Source: Limonium bicolor (lineage: Eukaryota > Streptophyta > Magnoliopsida > Caryophyllales > Plumbaginaceae). Taken from it: a stretch of DNA of 64,000 bases. Every line of letters starts with the position of its first letter. The stretch's first letter is position 1. The notes beneath the pieces are model-generated. The model was given only the letters and a program-made list of their open reading frames with translations. It did not search any database and was not told where the DNA came from. Location of the stretch: NCBI GenBank assembly GCA_023374045.1, contig CM041780.1, forward strand, positions 39,199,030-39,263,029, in the 5' to 3' direction. Below, in pieces: positions 36,312 through 49,026 of this stretch. The position numbers and the translations under genes are program-made.

Positions 36312-37181
36312 GATATATTGCTTTATGTTTTGGGAAACTCGATCTTTTAAGTGGCTTCTCTGTGATCTGGACATGGCTGTCGTAGATCTGGGTACTTCTC
36401 CAATCCTTGGAGAATCCTATTTATTTGGTTGTGTTTTTCTTTGTAGCTCGTTCCCACATGTTTACCGTGGTTATTGAGCTTGAGCTTGTTAGGCACTACT
36501 CCTATAGTTGCGTCGGATTATATCCCGTGAATGTTCTTGCAGCTGTCTAGGCTATGTCGGCCAGGTATTGTAACCTTTATGGCGTTGTAGTTTTGGAGTT
36601 AACCACTCCCGACTATGTCCTTAGTCAGCTAGCATACCGTTGATGGTGTTATTTCGATGTTACTGCCCTGCAGACTTGTGTCTTGGGTTTTGCTACTGTT
36701 CCTCTTTCCACTCTGTTGCATGCTTAGTGCTTCTTTTCCTGCTGCTGGTTGACTAGCCAGGTTTCGCGACTGCTGAGCATGTCGCCCCATGTTGTTGTAA
36801 GTTGTAGCCTCCTTATCGTTGGAGTACTCGTTCTACCGCCATTCAGTGCGGGTATTGTTGTTCAACCGGGATCCATCTCTGGGACTTCCAATTCTTGGAA
36901 TCTATTATGTGTCAGGTTCTTTCCCCTTATAGGAATATCTCCCTAGTGCCAAATCGGGTTTTCCCGAGTATGAGAGGACTTTCCATCTCTCTGGCGTTCT
37001 TTCCCAAGTTATACAATGGGTATGCGGTGGGCGGGACTGATATTGTAGGTATCCGGTACACACCGGGAGTTCCTAACTAGCGTATCTCTAACGCTATCAC
37101 TCAGCCCTTAGCCCTAAGCTTCTAATTCCTAACTCGGTATTTCCAGTCACCAGAGCGATACTTCGCTCTGATACCACTTTT
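36312..37181 (-). mobile_element. E6: non-coding internal domain, 5' portion
   Basis: This is the part of the E6 internal beyond E7, aligning with E9 at about 52500-53373. It contains the E6 primer site. The block nearest the primer site resembles the start of the E7 internal on the other strand, so the leader region is conserved across families. No coding sequence is seen. Confidence 0.85.
37151..37176 (-). promoter_or_regulatory. Primer binding site hairpin (E6)
   Basis: TGGTATCAGAGC reads on the minus strand from 37176 to 37165. CAGAGCG pairs with CGCTCTG (7 bp) around loop AAGTAT. The loop differs from that of E7 while the stem is kept. Confidence 0.92.
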
Positions 37182-38954
37182 TGTAACACCCCTACCGCTA
37201 ATACCGTCATTACCGCCTAATCACCTCGTACTTGCATACTATCGCAGCAGATACTTACTTACACAACGGTGGGTGATACAATGCCGTCAGCCACCCACGT
37301 GACTAACAAGGCCTACTACTACTTACAACATCGGTTTGATGGACCGGAATACCCGAGTGCTACACAATTACAATACATACTCCATTTACCAACCAAGTAC
37401 TACAATGCTCCATTCAATACAATACTCCACAATTACAATACAACATACCGAGTTTACTATGATCCAAATCCAAATACAAATACAACAATTCTTTCAAGTT
37501 AATACATACTCCTTAAGAGTCTAGCATCTACCCATTCCTCACAACTGCATACTTTCCAAATACATAATGGTGTACCCCTTGGTACACTTCTACATTCAAG
37601 GCTACAAGCCTTATACAATTCATTACTATCTACAATTCACTCCTAGCTATCTAAGCATAACCGCCGGTCTCTTACTATGACCATAACCGCTTCGGGTACC
37701 TGTACAATAAAAACAATGCCCCAAGGGGCTCAGCTTACGCTGCATATGACTTCCGCATACCCCGCGTACTAGGGAGGGTACGCCAACCACTTGGTTGAAT
37801 ACATGCAATTCATTTTACTCATACATACATACATGCTTCATTCGTAATAATACAATACTCCACAAAGTATACATACACACATTTCAATACATACAAGGAA
37901 GACAATACAAGTCAACCAATCATACTTACCTTCACGAAATTACGCTTATACAATACATACACAATGCTTGTTAGCCTCATTTACCCACCCGGGTTAATCG
38001 GGTGGTCATTACTCTTTTACTCAAGGTCAATGACTTACACTAGCCATGACCATTACTCATACAATACTTTACTTACTTACTCAAGTTAAGTCGTAGTGAC
38101 CTCCGAGCAGGGACTACACCGTCCCACCACCGGGCTTTACTGTGGCTCACCAATCTAGGATGCTACCCATTTAAGGGGTTTGGTCCATAGAAAGGATTCA
38201 GGCCAGGAATCGGATCCAACCTCTTTTGTCTCCTCATCCTCACGCGTGGCCAAAAATATATCGGACTTCTACTCATTCCAATTTACTCAGACTTAAGTCA
38301 GGAGTTAGGTAGTTAGGAATTAGTAGAAGTCAACACATCCACACCAAGGAATAATACACTACACACATACACATCCATGCCAAGGTATAATACATTACAC
38401 AAATACACTGCAAGGTACATATACACTTCATTCTCATCCATTCATTTCATGAATTATACAAACTAAATGTTCAAGACAATATAACAAGAACAAATATAAA
38501 ACAAGCATAAGTAAGTGCATTAAAGTCCAATTCGTGTATTTATCTTATTAAGGTGATAAAATAAGCACATAAATCGGGGTAACCAGGTTAGGATACAGAG
38601 CATGAAGAAATCATACCTTTCACCGGGATTTACTTTACCGGGTGTCCTCGCGTTCCTTTGGTTCACTCTTGTTCCTCGAGTCTTATTCTCGAAGCAATGA
38701 CTACATGCCAAATGATTCTATCAATACTAAGCATTACGGTACATACATAGTTACTACTCCCGTACTTACCTCGTTATCCCGTTATTTCGGTTTTACTTAA
38801 TGTTCTTATACTCACAACTTTCTTAATCACTTCTCAAACTTGTTTACACTTCTTAGGGCCTTTATAGGTCACCAACAAGGCCTTAACAACTTCTAAACCC
38901 ATTACCATTCATTATCTTTCCCTAAGACCCATTTAATAAGCTTAGAATTCATTT

Positions 38955-39300
38955 TTGGTGTTGGTCTGGGACCTTGTCCGGGTCCTTAGTCCTGGACCAA
39001 CACTGGTCCTAAGTCTCGGGTTGCTTTTGGTTATGGTCCGGGACATTACTCCTCTCTTAAGTCCCGGAACAAACGTTGCTTAACTCTCGAACAAGAAATA
39101 AGGTATGGTCTAGGACATTGTATGGGAACCAAGTCCCGAACCCATACTTGGGGTGAATTCTCGGTAGAAAAACTAGGGTGGTCCGGGTCCTTAACACAGA
39201 GCTAAGTCCCGGACCGTACAAGGCCATTTCTTCTCGGGGTGTTTTTAGGGGGTGGTCTGGGACTTGGTCCTAGACCTATGTCCCGGACCATAGCAGGTCT
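38955..39300 (-). repeat. 72-bp period hairpin array of E6, central LTR
   Basis: This is the counterpart of 14390-14720 with the same five units. Several point changes fall in the arms, so units have drifted separately since the LTRs were copied. Confidence 0.88.
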
Positions 39301-40880
39301 GTTACCGAATTTGCAATTTTTTTCCTCTGTTCAATTCCTTTCTTTGGTGATTCACATCCCAAATGTTCCTACACTTAATCCCCCATATTCAAGCATCTAA
39401 TTAAGCTTCTAAACATCCTCAAATCCATTACTAACTTCTTACTTCTTTTCATACTAATTCACACACTTTACCTTTTACATTTCATTTCCAACACTCATAT
39501 AAATTCTCCCTAGTTTGTTTTGCTACAGATTTTGGTTCTTACTTCCTCCATACATAGTTTCCTCTCCTAATGCCATTTCCAAGGCCTACAATGCATTATT
39601 TTACTTCATCGAGTTCAACACTCATTTTACTAAATCTTGCACACTAGTTTTTCCTAGACTTTCCAATGCATTACTACACTTCTTGCTACAAATTTTACCC
39701 TCTTATATTCTCGTACCACTACTACCACTTCATGGTTACCAAACATCTCTACTCAATCCATTACACACCTTGGTTCTCCCATCCACCAAGTCATCCATAA
39801 ATGCACATTTCCTACTAAAATTTTGCCATAGTTCACCTACAATTCTAACTTATCCACATATATACTTTCTCACCAAATTCATTCCTAAACTAACCACACC
39901 CATACAAGGGTCCTACCAGCAATCAAAATAATACCAATTCATCAATACTTCCTCAAATAACAATACTAATACACATACATAATTTATTTGGCTCTAAGGC
40001 CTACAATTCAAATACTAGTTCACAAATACTCAAATTTCCATAAACTACAATACTAGTACAATATTTTGGGTTGTTTTATTTGTTTACCCATTCCCATTAC
40101 TCTAATGCATTAAAATTTAGCATTAAGAAGGATCTCTTACCTTAAGCTTATATTTCCTTCTTTTCTTTTCCAATTCTCCTCCTTCTCTCTTTCTTGCACA
40201 AAATCGGTCATATGGGCAATGGAGTTGCCAAACTCCATTCCCATCACCCAAGGAACACAAAAATGAGTGTAATTAAAATACTAACCATTAGATTAATACT
40301 AATTCATTAAAATGCTTAAAACACCAATTCTAGGGTTTACCTTTGGAATCTTTTAAGAGGGGTTTTAGCCCTTGGTTCAAGAAATTGATCCCACCACCAT
40401 TGCAAGGTTGGAATTATGCTCAAAAGAGAGAGAAAAATAGAGCATTATAAGTGGGAAAAATCGGTTACAAAGGAGAATGGAGGAAACATGAGTATTTCAT
40501 TTAGGTTTTTACCTTAACGGAGAGAGGAGACTCCAAGCTTTAATTTCGTACCATTTTCTCTTCTAATGGGAAAAACCCATGGAGATAGACTTCTTCATTT
40601 TGAGATTTTGAAAAGAGAGAATGGTAGCGAATGATGAGGGAAGTAAGATTATGTAATTATTTTTACATTTGGAGTTCAAATGGAGATGGAGCATGGAGAA
40701 GAAGAGGGGCTTCCATGGATGTTGGTGGAGCTCCAAAAATCTCCAGCTAAAAGCGGAGAAAGAGATAGAAATCGGCTGGGAGAGAGGAGGAAGATGAGAG
40801 AATAGAGAAATGAGAGGTGAGAGAGTATGTGAGTGCTTTTTGCTTTATTCACTTTTTGATTTTTGACTCTTTATTTGATT

Positions 40881-40882
<2 letters not shown>

Positions 40883-40975
<93 letters not shown>

Positions 40976-40983
40976 TGTGTGTG
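40883..40983. repeat. (GT)n microsatellite, about 100 bp
   Basis: The run has one interruption near 40969. The homologous place in the left LTR (about 16283-16292) has only a short GTGTGTGTG run, so the expansion happened after the copies separated. Confidence 0.97.
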
Positions 40984-41541
40984 AGGGGGGGTTAACTAGC
41001 TCCTAAAAACCAGCCCCCACATTAATACTAGTTGGAGCGTTTTTCGTTTTTTACAGAAAACGCTCGTTACTTTACCCGGTTTTGGTAATATTCACTAACT
41101 GGGTCCGTTTTCCTGAATTTTCTCGTTTCTTTAATTTTATTGGTTATTAAGCTTCCATTAATGCTTATTTATAGTCATTTAATGAACTATAATTTTTACG
41201 GGTTTTTTTGACCACTCAAAGTCTTGTTTTCGGGTTTTCTCGAAAAATGTGCGCTAAAGCTCTATTGGCGTTTTAAAACATTATTTGGATCCATTTTCTT
41301 CGGGAATTGTTCCCGTACACTAATTAAGCATGATTGAGCCTTAGAAATCCATATAATACTCTAACCGAGGTCTCATACCTCCTATGGTTATTTAACGCTT
41401 ATTTAGTGTTTTTTGCTTTTTAAGCGTTTCTTCATTTCTATTGGATTTACTTTTCCTTACCAATATTACTTAGGCATTATTAGGCCCTTAAATACATATT
41501 AGAATTATTTTAATCGCTATATTTAAGTTCAGGGTATTTCA

Positions 41542-42722
41542 ATCTACCCCCCTTAAGAAGCTTTGTCCTCAAAGTTGCTCAAGGTTATAGGATTACTATA
41601 CTTACTCATTCATACATGTCTAATGCCAAAGTCATACATTCTCCTCCTTACAATTCCCAACTCCGTTACTCAAGGTTTCTACATACCATACCATGCAATT
41701 TTACTACAATCACTCCGATCCGCATTACTACCAACCATCTGGTTCCACATTACCAGGTTTATACATACATACAGTGCAAAGCTATCGCCAAAGCAATGCA
41801 ATACACACTACAATCCCGCAGGCACTCAGGTCATCTAGACACAGGACTCCTCTATGTCCCGCTGCCCTTGGAATAATACAACATGATACACTACCATCGT
41901 TCTCCCGTATAAGCTTCCAACAAATCTTCATTCTCCAGTCTAAGGAAAAATCCTTTCACAACCGCTAGTTACAATTCTTTCTAAAACACAACTCCAAATT
42001 TCAATTTATGTTCATTACATCTATCATATGCGTGATTCTTGTGACCACTTGAGGGGAGCTTCCAGAATCATTCGACCCTGATGTGATCAGCATCAGTGTT
42101 GAACTATCTTAACACTCCAATTTGTGTTCGGTTTCCCTTGATCTGATCAGGATCAAGTTCAACTTCCCATATCAGTTTCAAACAACCAAATAACTCAGTT
42201 ATTTCAATTTTCTATCCTTTTACTCTTCATAGTCATGATTACAAATTCACACATCTCCAAAGGATGGAATTTAGTCCATCAATCATCCTCACTCTACTTC
42301 CAAATACTTTGCTTCAAGACTCAATGCCTAAGCGCTCATTTCATCGACCTTCGCTACTTTCATTCATTACTCTCCATCATCTGAAGTATTCTAACTAAGG
42401 GGTTGCAATACTTGTAGAATTTAGTCGTCCTCAATTTACTTCCAATAACTCACTTAGGAATACACTACTTCTGGGCTCCATTCATCTACTACTCTCAATC
42501 GTTTCGTACTACTTCTTTAAAAGATATAATACTTGTGGAGCTCCGTCCACTACTCGTTTGCAATTTTCTCACAACAATCACCTAGGTAACTCAATTTCCT
42601 CTAGGTTCTACATCGGTTTTATACCGACTCATGTATCGTAATGCCATGTCTAACTTCAAATAGACATACACTATGGGGATTATCATTTCCCCCGGAGTTT
42701 CTCTACTCTTCTTTACTAATAC
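41542..42722 (-). mobile_element. E6: duplicated 3' internal segment (second internal)
   Basis: This repeats 16848-18028 closely, including the polypurine tract with its hairpin and the twin hairpins at 42078-42157. It stops exactly where E8 begins; at the homologous point in the first copy the text continues (AATAC then TCTCATACTGG). The remainder is therefore expected to the right of E8 and E10, beyond the window. Candidate target duplication of E8 is AATAC (42718-42722). Confidence 0.88.
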
Positions 42723-43445
42723 TGAAATACCCCAAACTAATAAAACATGGATTAAACATATAATCACATTAATTAAGGCCTAAACATGCCTTAAAAGTCA
42801 ATTGAGAACAACAATGGTTAACACAAAGCAAGATATTGCACCCTTTGACTGTTTAGGGTAAATACATACCCAAATGAACTTCTTAGGACCTAAAATTTTG
42901 TCCTAAGAATATTAACACATAACTAAACATACTACAATCATTGGACAACACTCTAACACAAAGAACAAGCATTTACATGCTTCAAGGTCAAGTAGGACAA
43001 AAATGTGCTCTAAGAAACCTTAAAGGTCTTATGACCTCTATTTGATATAAGATTGGATTCTTAAGATCAATTATCATGTAAGGAACAAAACAAAACTGTT
43101 CTCAAAGAAAACTAAGCTCAGAAACACCTTGTGACACAAAATGTGCGCTAAAACACCTTAAAGCACGTTTTTGTGTATGAGCTCTAAGATATTGACTTTT
43201 TGTCACTTTAAAGACTAGATTACATTCTTTATATCATTAATGTGACATGATAGACTATATTATAAAGTCTAAATCAAAGTTTAAACATAAAATCAAAATG
43301 GGCGATTTTGAATGAATAGTACCTAAAAATAACATTTAATTACTTAACTTAAACCATGGTCAAATGTCATCCATTGACCAAGCTTTCCATTGTCCCCCAC
43401 GTAGCTGTCATTCTTACCCATTAGCAACATAAATATCTAGCCAAT
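42723..43445 (+). mobile_element. E8: giant LTR, first 723 bp
   Basis: It starts TGAAATACCCC as E7 does, but the rest is a separate family. It is interrupted after CCAAT (43441-43445) by E9 and resumes at 57662. It is AT-rich with no coding sequence. Confidence 0.85.
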
Positions 43446-46400
43446 TGTAACACCCCTACCATTAATACAATGATTACCGTCCAATCTCCTTACACGTCAG
43501 ATACACGCAGCGGATACTTACTTACATACAATGGGTGATACAATGCCGTTAACCACCCACGTGGCTAACAAGGCTACTACTACTGCCTACAACATCGGTC
43601 TGATGGACCGGAATCCCGAGTACTACACTTCCACAACACATACTCCATTCATCAAACGAATACTACAAGGTTCCATTCAATACTTTACTCCTTCGTAAAC
43701 CATACAATACAAAATACATAGCCGAGTTTACTAGGTTCCCAATACAATTACAATGCTTCTTCCAAGTTCATACATATTCACTAAGAGACTACTTACTACC
43801 CGTTCCTCACAAACTACTTGCTTCTAATTACAAGGGTGTGCCTCCGGTCTCTTATCTTGACCATATTCGCTTCGGTACCTGCACACTAAAAACGTTCCCC
43901 CTAGGGGGTCAGCTTTCGCTGCGCATGATAACCGCATACCCCGCTTACTAGTGAGGGTACGCCGACCACTTGGTCGAATACATGCAGTTCATTTTCATAC
44001 AAACATACATGCATACATGCTCTTACACACAATACAATAATACTTACGCAAACATACATACATACAATTCATTACATACAAGGAATACGGTATAACCATT
44101 CAATACTTACTTACCTTCTTCCGAATACACAAACTCATTACATACACAAAGTACAGTTCTCGTTAGCTTCATTGGTCCACCCGGGTTAATCGGGTGGAGA
44201 TTACTCTATTACTCGTTACTTCATACATACGCATACATACTCATACATACTTACGGATCCATACTTACTTACTCTTACTCTTACTCAAGTTAAGTCATCG
44301 GGACCTCCGGCCCTGGGGACTACACCGTCCCACCTCCGGGATTTACTTGACTCACCAATCCGGGATGCTACCCATTTAAGGGATTTGGGCCGCGGACCAG
44401 TTTAAGAGTCAGGAATTGCAGCCAACCTCTTGTGACTCCGCATCCTCACGCGTGGCCGAAGCTATGTCGGACTTCTACCCATTCCGGTTTACTCACTTAA
44501 GTTAGGAGTTAGGTAGTTAGGAATTAGCAGAAGTCTTTCATTCAAGCCACAATAATACAATACAAAGCTCCTATACACATCCATGCAAAATACAGTGCAA
44601 TATACAAGTACACTACAAAATACAATACACATCATCATCATTCATATGTTTCATGAATTATACAAACTATTGTTCAAGACAAATATCAAGAACAATGTAA
44701 GCAAGCACAGGTAAAGTGCAATATAGTCCGATTCATGCATTTATCTTATTAGGTGATCAAATAAGCACACAAATCGGGGTAACCAGATTAGGATACAGGG
44801 CATGAAGAAATCATACCTTTCACCGTTGTACTTGTATCCCAACGTTCCTCCGGTATTCACAATTCAAATCCTATGATATACATACAACCGAATAATTAAT
44901 CTAACTATCATTAATTTAATTCGGTTACTCTTACGTTTACTAATCCATACTTACTAAGTCTTGCATTACAATACTTACATTTTATTTACTTACTCCTAAT
45001 TACTTAACCATGGTTTACTTACCTATATATGCACATATGTATAGGTGGGTATACATATACATACATACGTATACTAACCATAGTCTTATAGTTTTTTTTT
45101 TGTAAGTTTTGACCCGACCGAACTTGCGGCCGACCTTGCAAGTTCGGTCCAAGTCAGTAGGCTACATCGGGTGAAAATTCCAGGGCCGACCGACCTTGCA
45201 AGTCCGGTCCCAAGGTCGGTCCATTCCAGTGAGTTACTTAACGGAAAATTTTAGCCCGACCGACCTTGCAAGTCCGGTCGCGAGGTCGGTCCATTCCATA
45301 AGGTTTCATCGGGGAATTTTTCTGGTCCGACCGAACTTGCAAGTCCGGTCGCAAGTCCGGTCGATTCCAGTAGGTTTCAGACGGGAAAATTTTCTGGTCC
45401 GACCGAACTTGCAAGTCCGGTCGCAAGTCCGGTCGGTTCCAGAAGCTTTCCCATCTTTGTAAATCTGGGCTCGACCGAACTTGCAAGTCCGGTCGCAAGT
45501 TCGGTCCGGCCCAATATTTGCATTTTTATTTCTGTTTTCAGTCCTCTCTTTTACCCATTACTTCCCCATTGTTACTACACTTATTCCCCCATGTTTAAAC
45601 ACTACTTAGGCCCTCCAAATTGCCTTAGTTCATCCACCAAATTCCTTACTCAATCCATCAATCAACTTACACAATTTCCTCACTTCCTTTCCACACTTAC
45701 AACAGTTTTTCATCCTCCAATGCTACAGATTTTTGTTCCTACTTCCCCCATGCATATTCTCATCTCCTAATGCCATTTCCGAAGCCCACAATGTATTATC
45801 TTACCCTCCAATTCATTCTCAAGCCACTACAATATCTATACCCAAGTCCAACACTCTTGTCACCAATTCTTCTACGCTAATCCTTCCTAACTTCTCCAAT
45901 GTACCTCTATACACTTTGTTACAGATTTTGGGTTCTTATTTCCTCCATTACTCCCTCAACTAATGCTACTCCTAGTATCCAAAATACATCCATTCACTAC
46001 CTAGTTACATCCCATTAACAAATCATACCCAAATCTGTTACAAGCTACTAAACGCTCCCATTATACTCTCCACATACACCTAGTCACTACCTAGGTTGTT
46101 TTCTCATCTTGAACACTTAAGTCCTCAAATTCCTAGATAAAATTTGACATAGTCTCACCTATATTATTAAAATTCTCCACATGGTTTCACTCACATTATT
46201 GATCCATACCACCTGTTCACAACCAATACCAATATACCTATTCTCATATACAAAATACCACACTAAACAACCTTAATTTCCTGCACTCAAACCTTAATTC
46301 CCATTTAGGTTTTAGCAAGTTTTAAAATGCCTTTTAAGGTTTAAAACACTTGTTTTCTCCTACACATTACACTACCACTGCACTACCAATTTACAATACC

Positions 46401-47768
46401 AATTTTAACTTCTAAAAATCTGTTACATTACTCATTACCAAGCTACACAAGGAAAGAGTGCAATTACCTTCTTTCTCCTTCTAGTTTCCTTTTTCCCCTT
46501 GCTTCTTCTCTCTCTCTACCGGTTATAGTACTTCACAAATCTAACATTAAACCCATTCACATACACATTTCAATACCAAGACTAACCCTTAGATTACATT
46601 AATGTTTTGAAGTAATTTCTAGGGTTTAGAAACATGTTACCTTCCAAGGGTGTAGATGAAGCTTAGAGGAGCTTAAGAACAATGTTTCTACTCCTTCAAA
46701 GAAGCCAAAATCGGCTGGGTACAAAAAGGAACCAAACAAGGGTTTAGCTAAATTTTCGTTTTGCCCATAAGGCTAGAAAAAGATGAAGTTTTTAAGAATA
46801 TTTTTACCTCATTAGAACAAGGAGAACAAGGTGGTTCTAGTGGTAGTCTTGAAGCTCCAAATGCTCCATACTCATGGAGATGAAAGTGCTCCTTTTCAAA
46901 TTTTGAAAAGATAGGAATGCTCTACTTGATGAGGGGATTCTAATGGTGTAGTTTTTATAATTTTTGGAGCAAGTATGGGCACTCAACAAGAGGAGAGAAG
47001 TGAGGTTTTTGGTGAGTTTGTTATTTCCTCCATTGTTGTTCGATTGGAGAAGGAGGAGAATAGAGAGGAGGGAGATGGGGGTCTGTACGTGGAGAAGGGA
47101 TATGAGAGTAGGAGAGAGAGTGTGAGAGAGTGGGGTAATAAAGTAGATAAGTAGTAGTTTTATTACTTTTGTTGTTTTGTGAATAAGAGTGAGTAAAGAG
47201 GGTGTGTGTGAGGGGGAATAAAATCGGACCACACACATAACCCATGAGGGTTTTAAAATTCTATTTACAATATTGGACACATAAGTTTGGTCTATTTATG
47301 TTTCTACCCCACAACTTCCCGTTTTTGACGGTTCTTTACTAATTCCTCGTTTTATTGATTTTATTGGTTCTAAAGTTTCACTAACATTTATTAATGATTA
47401 TTTAGTTGACTAAAATTGTTACGAGTCTATTTGACCTGCTTAAAGACACGTTTTCCCGGTTACCTCGAAAAACGCGCTTTAATGTTCATTAGTGTTTTTA
47501 ATCCATTTTAAGGATCCATTTTCTTCGGGGTTTGTTCCCTAATATTTATTTAGACTCAATTAAGCCTTTAGAATCCCTATAATACTCTAACCAAGGTCTC
47601 GTACCTCCTATGGTTATTTTAACGCTTATTTAGCGTTTTTCGCTTTTTAAGCGTTTCTTTATTTCTTTTTAGATTTATTCTCCTTACCAATATTACTTAG
47701 GTACCATTAGGCCCTTAAATACGTATTAGATTAATTTTAATCCTTATGTTTAAGTTCGGGGTATTTCA
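43446..47768 (-). mobile_element. E9: 3' LTR
   Basis: Modules on the sense strand are: donor-like sites (G of GT at 46807, 46640 and 46467); a hairpin array at 45116-45510; a CCACCCG/CGGGTGG hairpin near 44180; CCCCCTAGGGGG at 43897-43908; and a U5 hairpin at 43548-43569 with one G-U pair. A minus frame of about 147 codons at 46837-47280 has low-complexity composition and is not treated as a gene. Confidence 0.93.
45116..45510 (-). repeat. 72-bp period hairpin array of E9, left LTR
   Basis: Six units have GACCG cores at 45116, 45188, 45258, 45329, 45401 and 45473 (spacing 70-72 bp). Arms are GACCGAACTTGCAAG and two following GTCCGGTC-type arms, so each unit has two possible pairing partners. 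This is the longest array in the window. Confidence 0.92.
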
Positions 47769-48297
47769 ATCTACCCCCCTTAGGAACTTTGTCCTCAAAG
47801 TTGTTCGAGGTTATGGGTTTACAATGCTTACTCATTCTTATGTGTCCAATACCAAAGCCATACGTTCTTCCTCCTTACTAATCCCAAATCAGTTACTCAA
47901 GGTTTCTCCTTTCCATACCATACCAATACAATAATTACTCTGATCCGCACTACTACCGACCATCCGGTTTCTCATTACCAAATTTATACATACATACAAT
48001 GCAAGGCTATCCCCAAAGCGATGCAATACACATTCCAATCCCGCAGGCGCTCAGGTCCTCTAGACACGGGACTCCTCTATGTCCCGCTGCCCTTGGAATA
48101 ATACAACGTAATATACTACTATCTTCTCCCGTACCAGCTTCCAACTACTTAGTCCCCAGTCTAAGGAAAATCCTTCCCCGCGGCTACATAGAAATCCTTC
48201 TAAAACATACAACTCCAGATTCCAATTATGTTCATTACTTCTATCCTATATGTGATTCTTGTGACCACTTGAGGGGAGCTTCAAGAATCATTCGACC

Positions 48298-48376
48298 CTG
48301 ATGTGATCAGCATCAGTGTTGAACTATCTTTCCACCCCAATTTGTGTTCGGTTTCCCTTGATCGATCAGGATCAAG
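48298..48376 (-). promoter_or_regulatory. Twin hairpins of E9
   Basis: CTGATG/CATCAG with loop CTGATCA (sense) at 48298-48316 is unchanged. The second, CTTGATC/GATCAAG at 48357-48376, has lost one loop base but keeps the full 7-bp stem. Confidence 0.72.
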
Positions 48377-48989
48377 TTCGACTTCCCACATCAGGTTCAA
48401 CCAAACAAATAATTTAATTGTTTTCATTTTCTATCTTTTTATTCTTTCTAGTCGTGATTACGAATTCATACATCTCCAAAGGATAGAATCAGTCCATCAA
48501 TCATCCTCACTCTACTTCCCAAATGCTTTACTCCATGGTTCAATCCTAATGCTCATTTCATCAACCTTCACTACTTCCATCCATTACTCACCATCATCTC
48601 CTCTATTCTGACTAAGGAATACTACATTTATAAGATTTAGTTGACTTCAATTGTTTCAAATGTTTTGCTTACGATTCCACTACTCATAAACTTCGTCCAT
48701 CTACTATCCTCATTCATTTCGTACTACTTCTTCAAAGGTTACAATACTTGTGGAGCTCCGTCCACTACTCATTACTTTTCTTTTACTAATACTCTTACAT
48801 TGGTGTTACAAGATGGGTATACTCCTCCTATGGTATTTGCATGTCTAATGCCTAATTACCATAGTTACAATGTGAATGAGTACTTATGTTTATTTATCAT
48901 AGTATCAATCATCAATTTGGTTCTCATTTGTGCTATGCACACTATGGTTTATGTGTTTTATTCACAAAACTTACATTAAGCGGTTTTCG

Positions 48990-49026
48990 CTCTACCCCCC
49001 TTAAAAGGGACTACACCCACGTAATC
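48990..49026 (-). promoter_or_regulatory. Second, internal polypurine tract with wobble-paired hairpin (E9)
   Basis: The sense strand reads GATTACG-TGGG-TGTAGTC then CCTTTTAAGGGGGGTAGAGC. Two changes relative to E6 and E7 turn A-U and G-C pairs into G-U pairs on the sense strand; on the other strand they would be mismatches. This points to conservation of the sense RNA fold. Confidence 0.75.

Larger units (their letters stand above)
37182..41541 (-). mobile_element. E6: second LTR (central LTR of the tandem)
   Basis: It is a complete 4360-bp LTR starting TGTAACACCCC and ending TATTTCA. On its left is a primer site, as for a 5' LTR; on its right is a purine tract and internal sequence, as for a 3' LTR. 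It therefore serves both sides of an LTR-internal-LTR-internal tandem. The U5 hairpin is at 37286-37307 and GCCCCAAGGGGC at 37719-37730. It has a long (GT)n run absent from the left LTR. Confidence 0.92.

Noticed and set aside
36312..37080. Possible decayed gag at the 5' end of the E6 and E9 internals
   Set aside because: Short fragments such as a KDAREKK-like run read in one frame, but no ATG, gag domain or zinc knuckle is recognisable and the E7 counterpart differs, so it is described as non-coding.
45116..45510. CRISPR-like look of repeats and spacers
   Set aside because: This is a plant retrotransposon context. Repeats are inverted and degenerate, spacers are similar to each other, and there are no cas genes.
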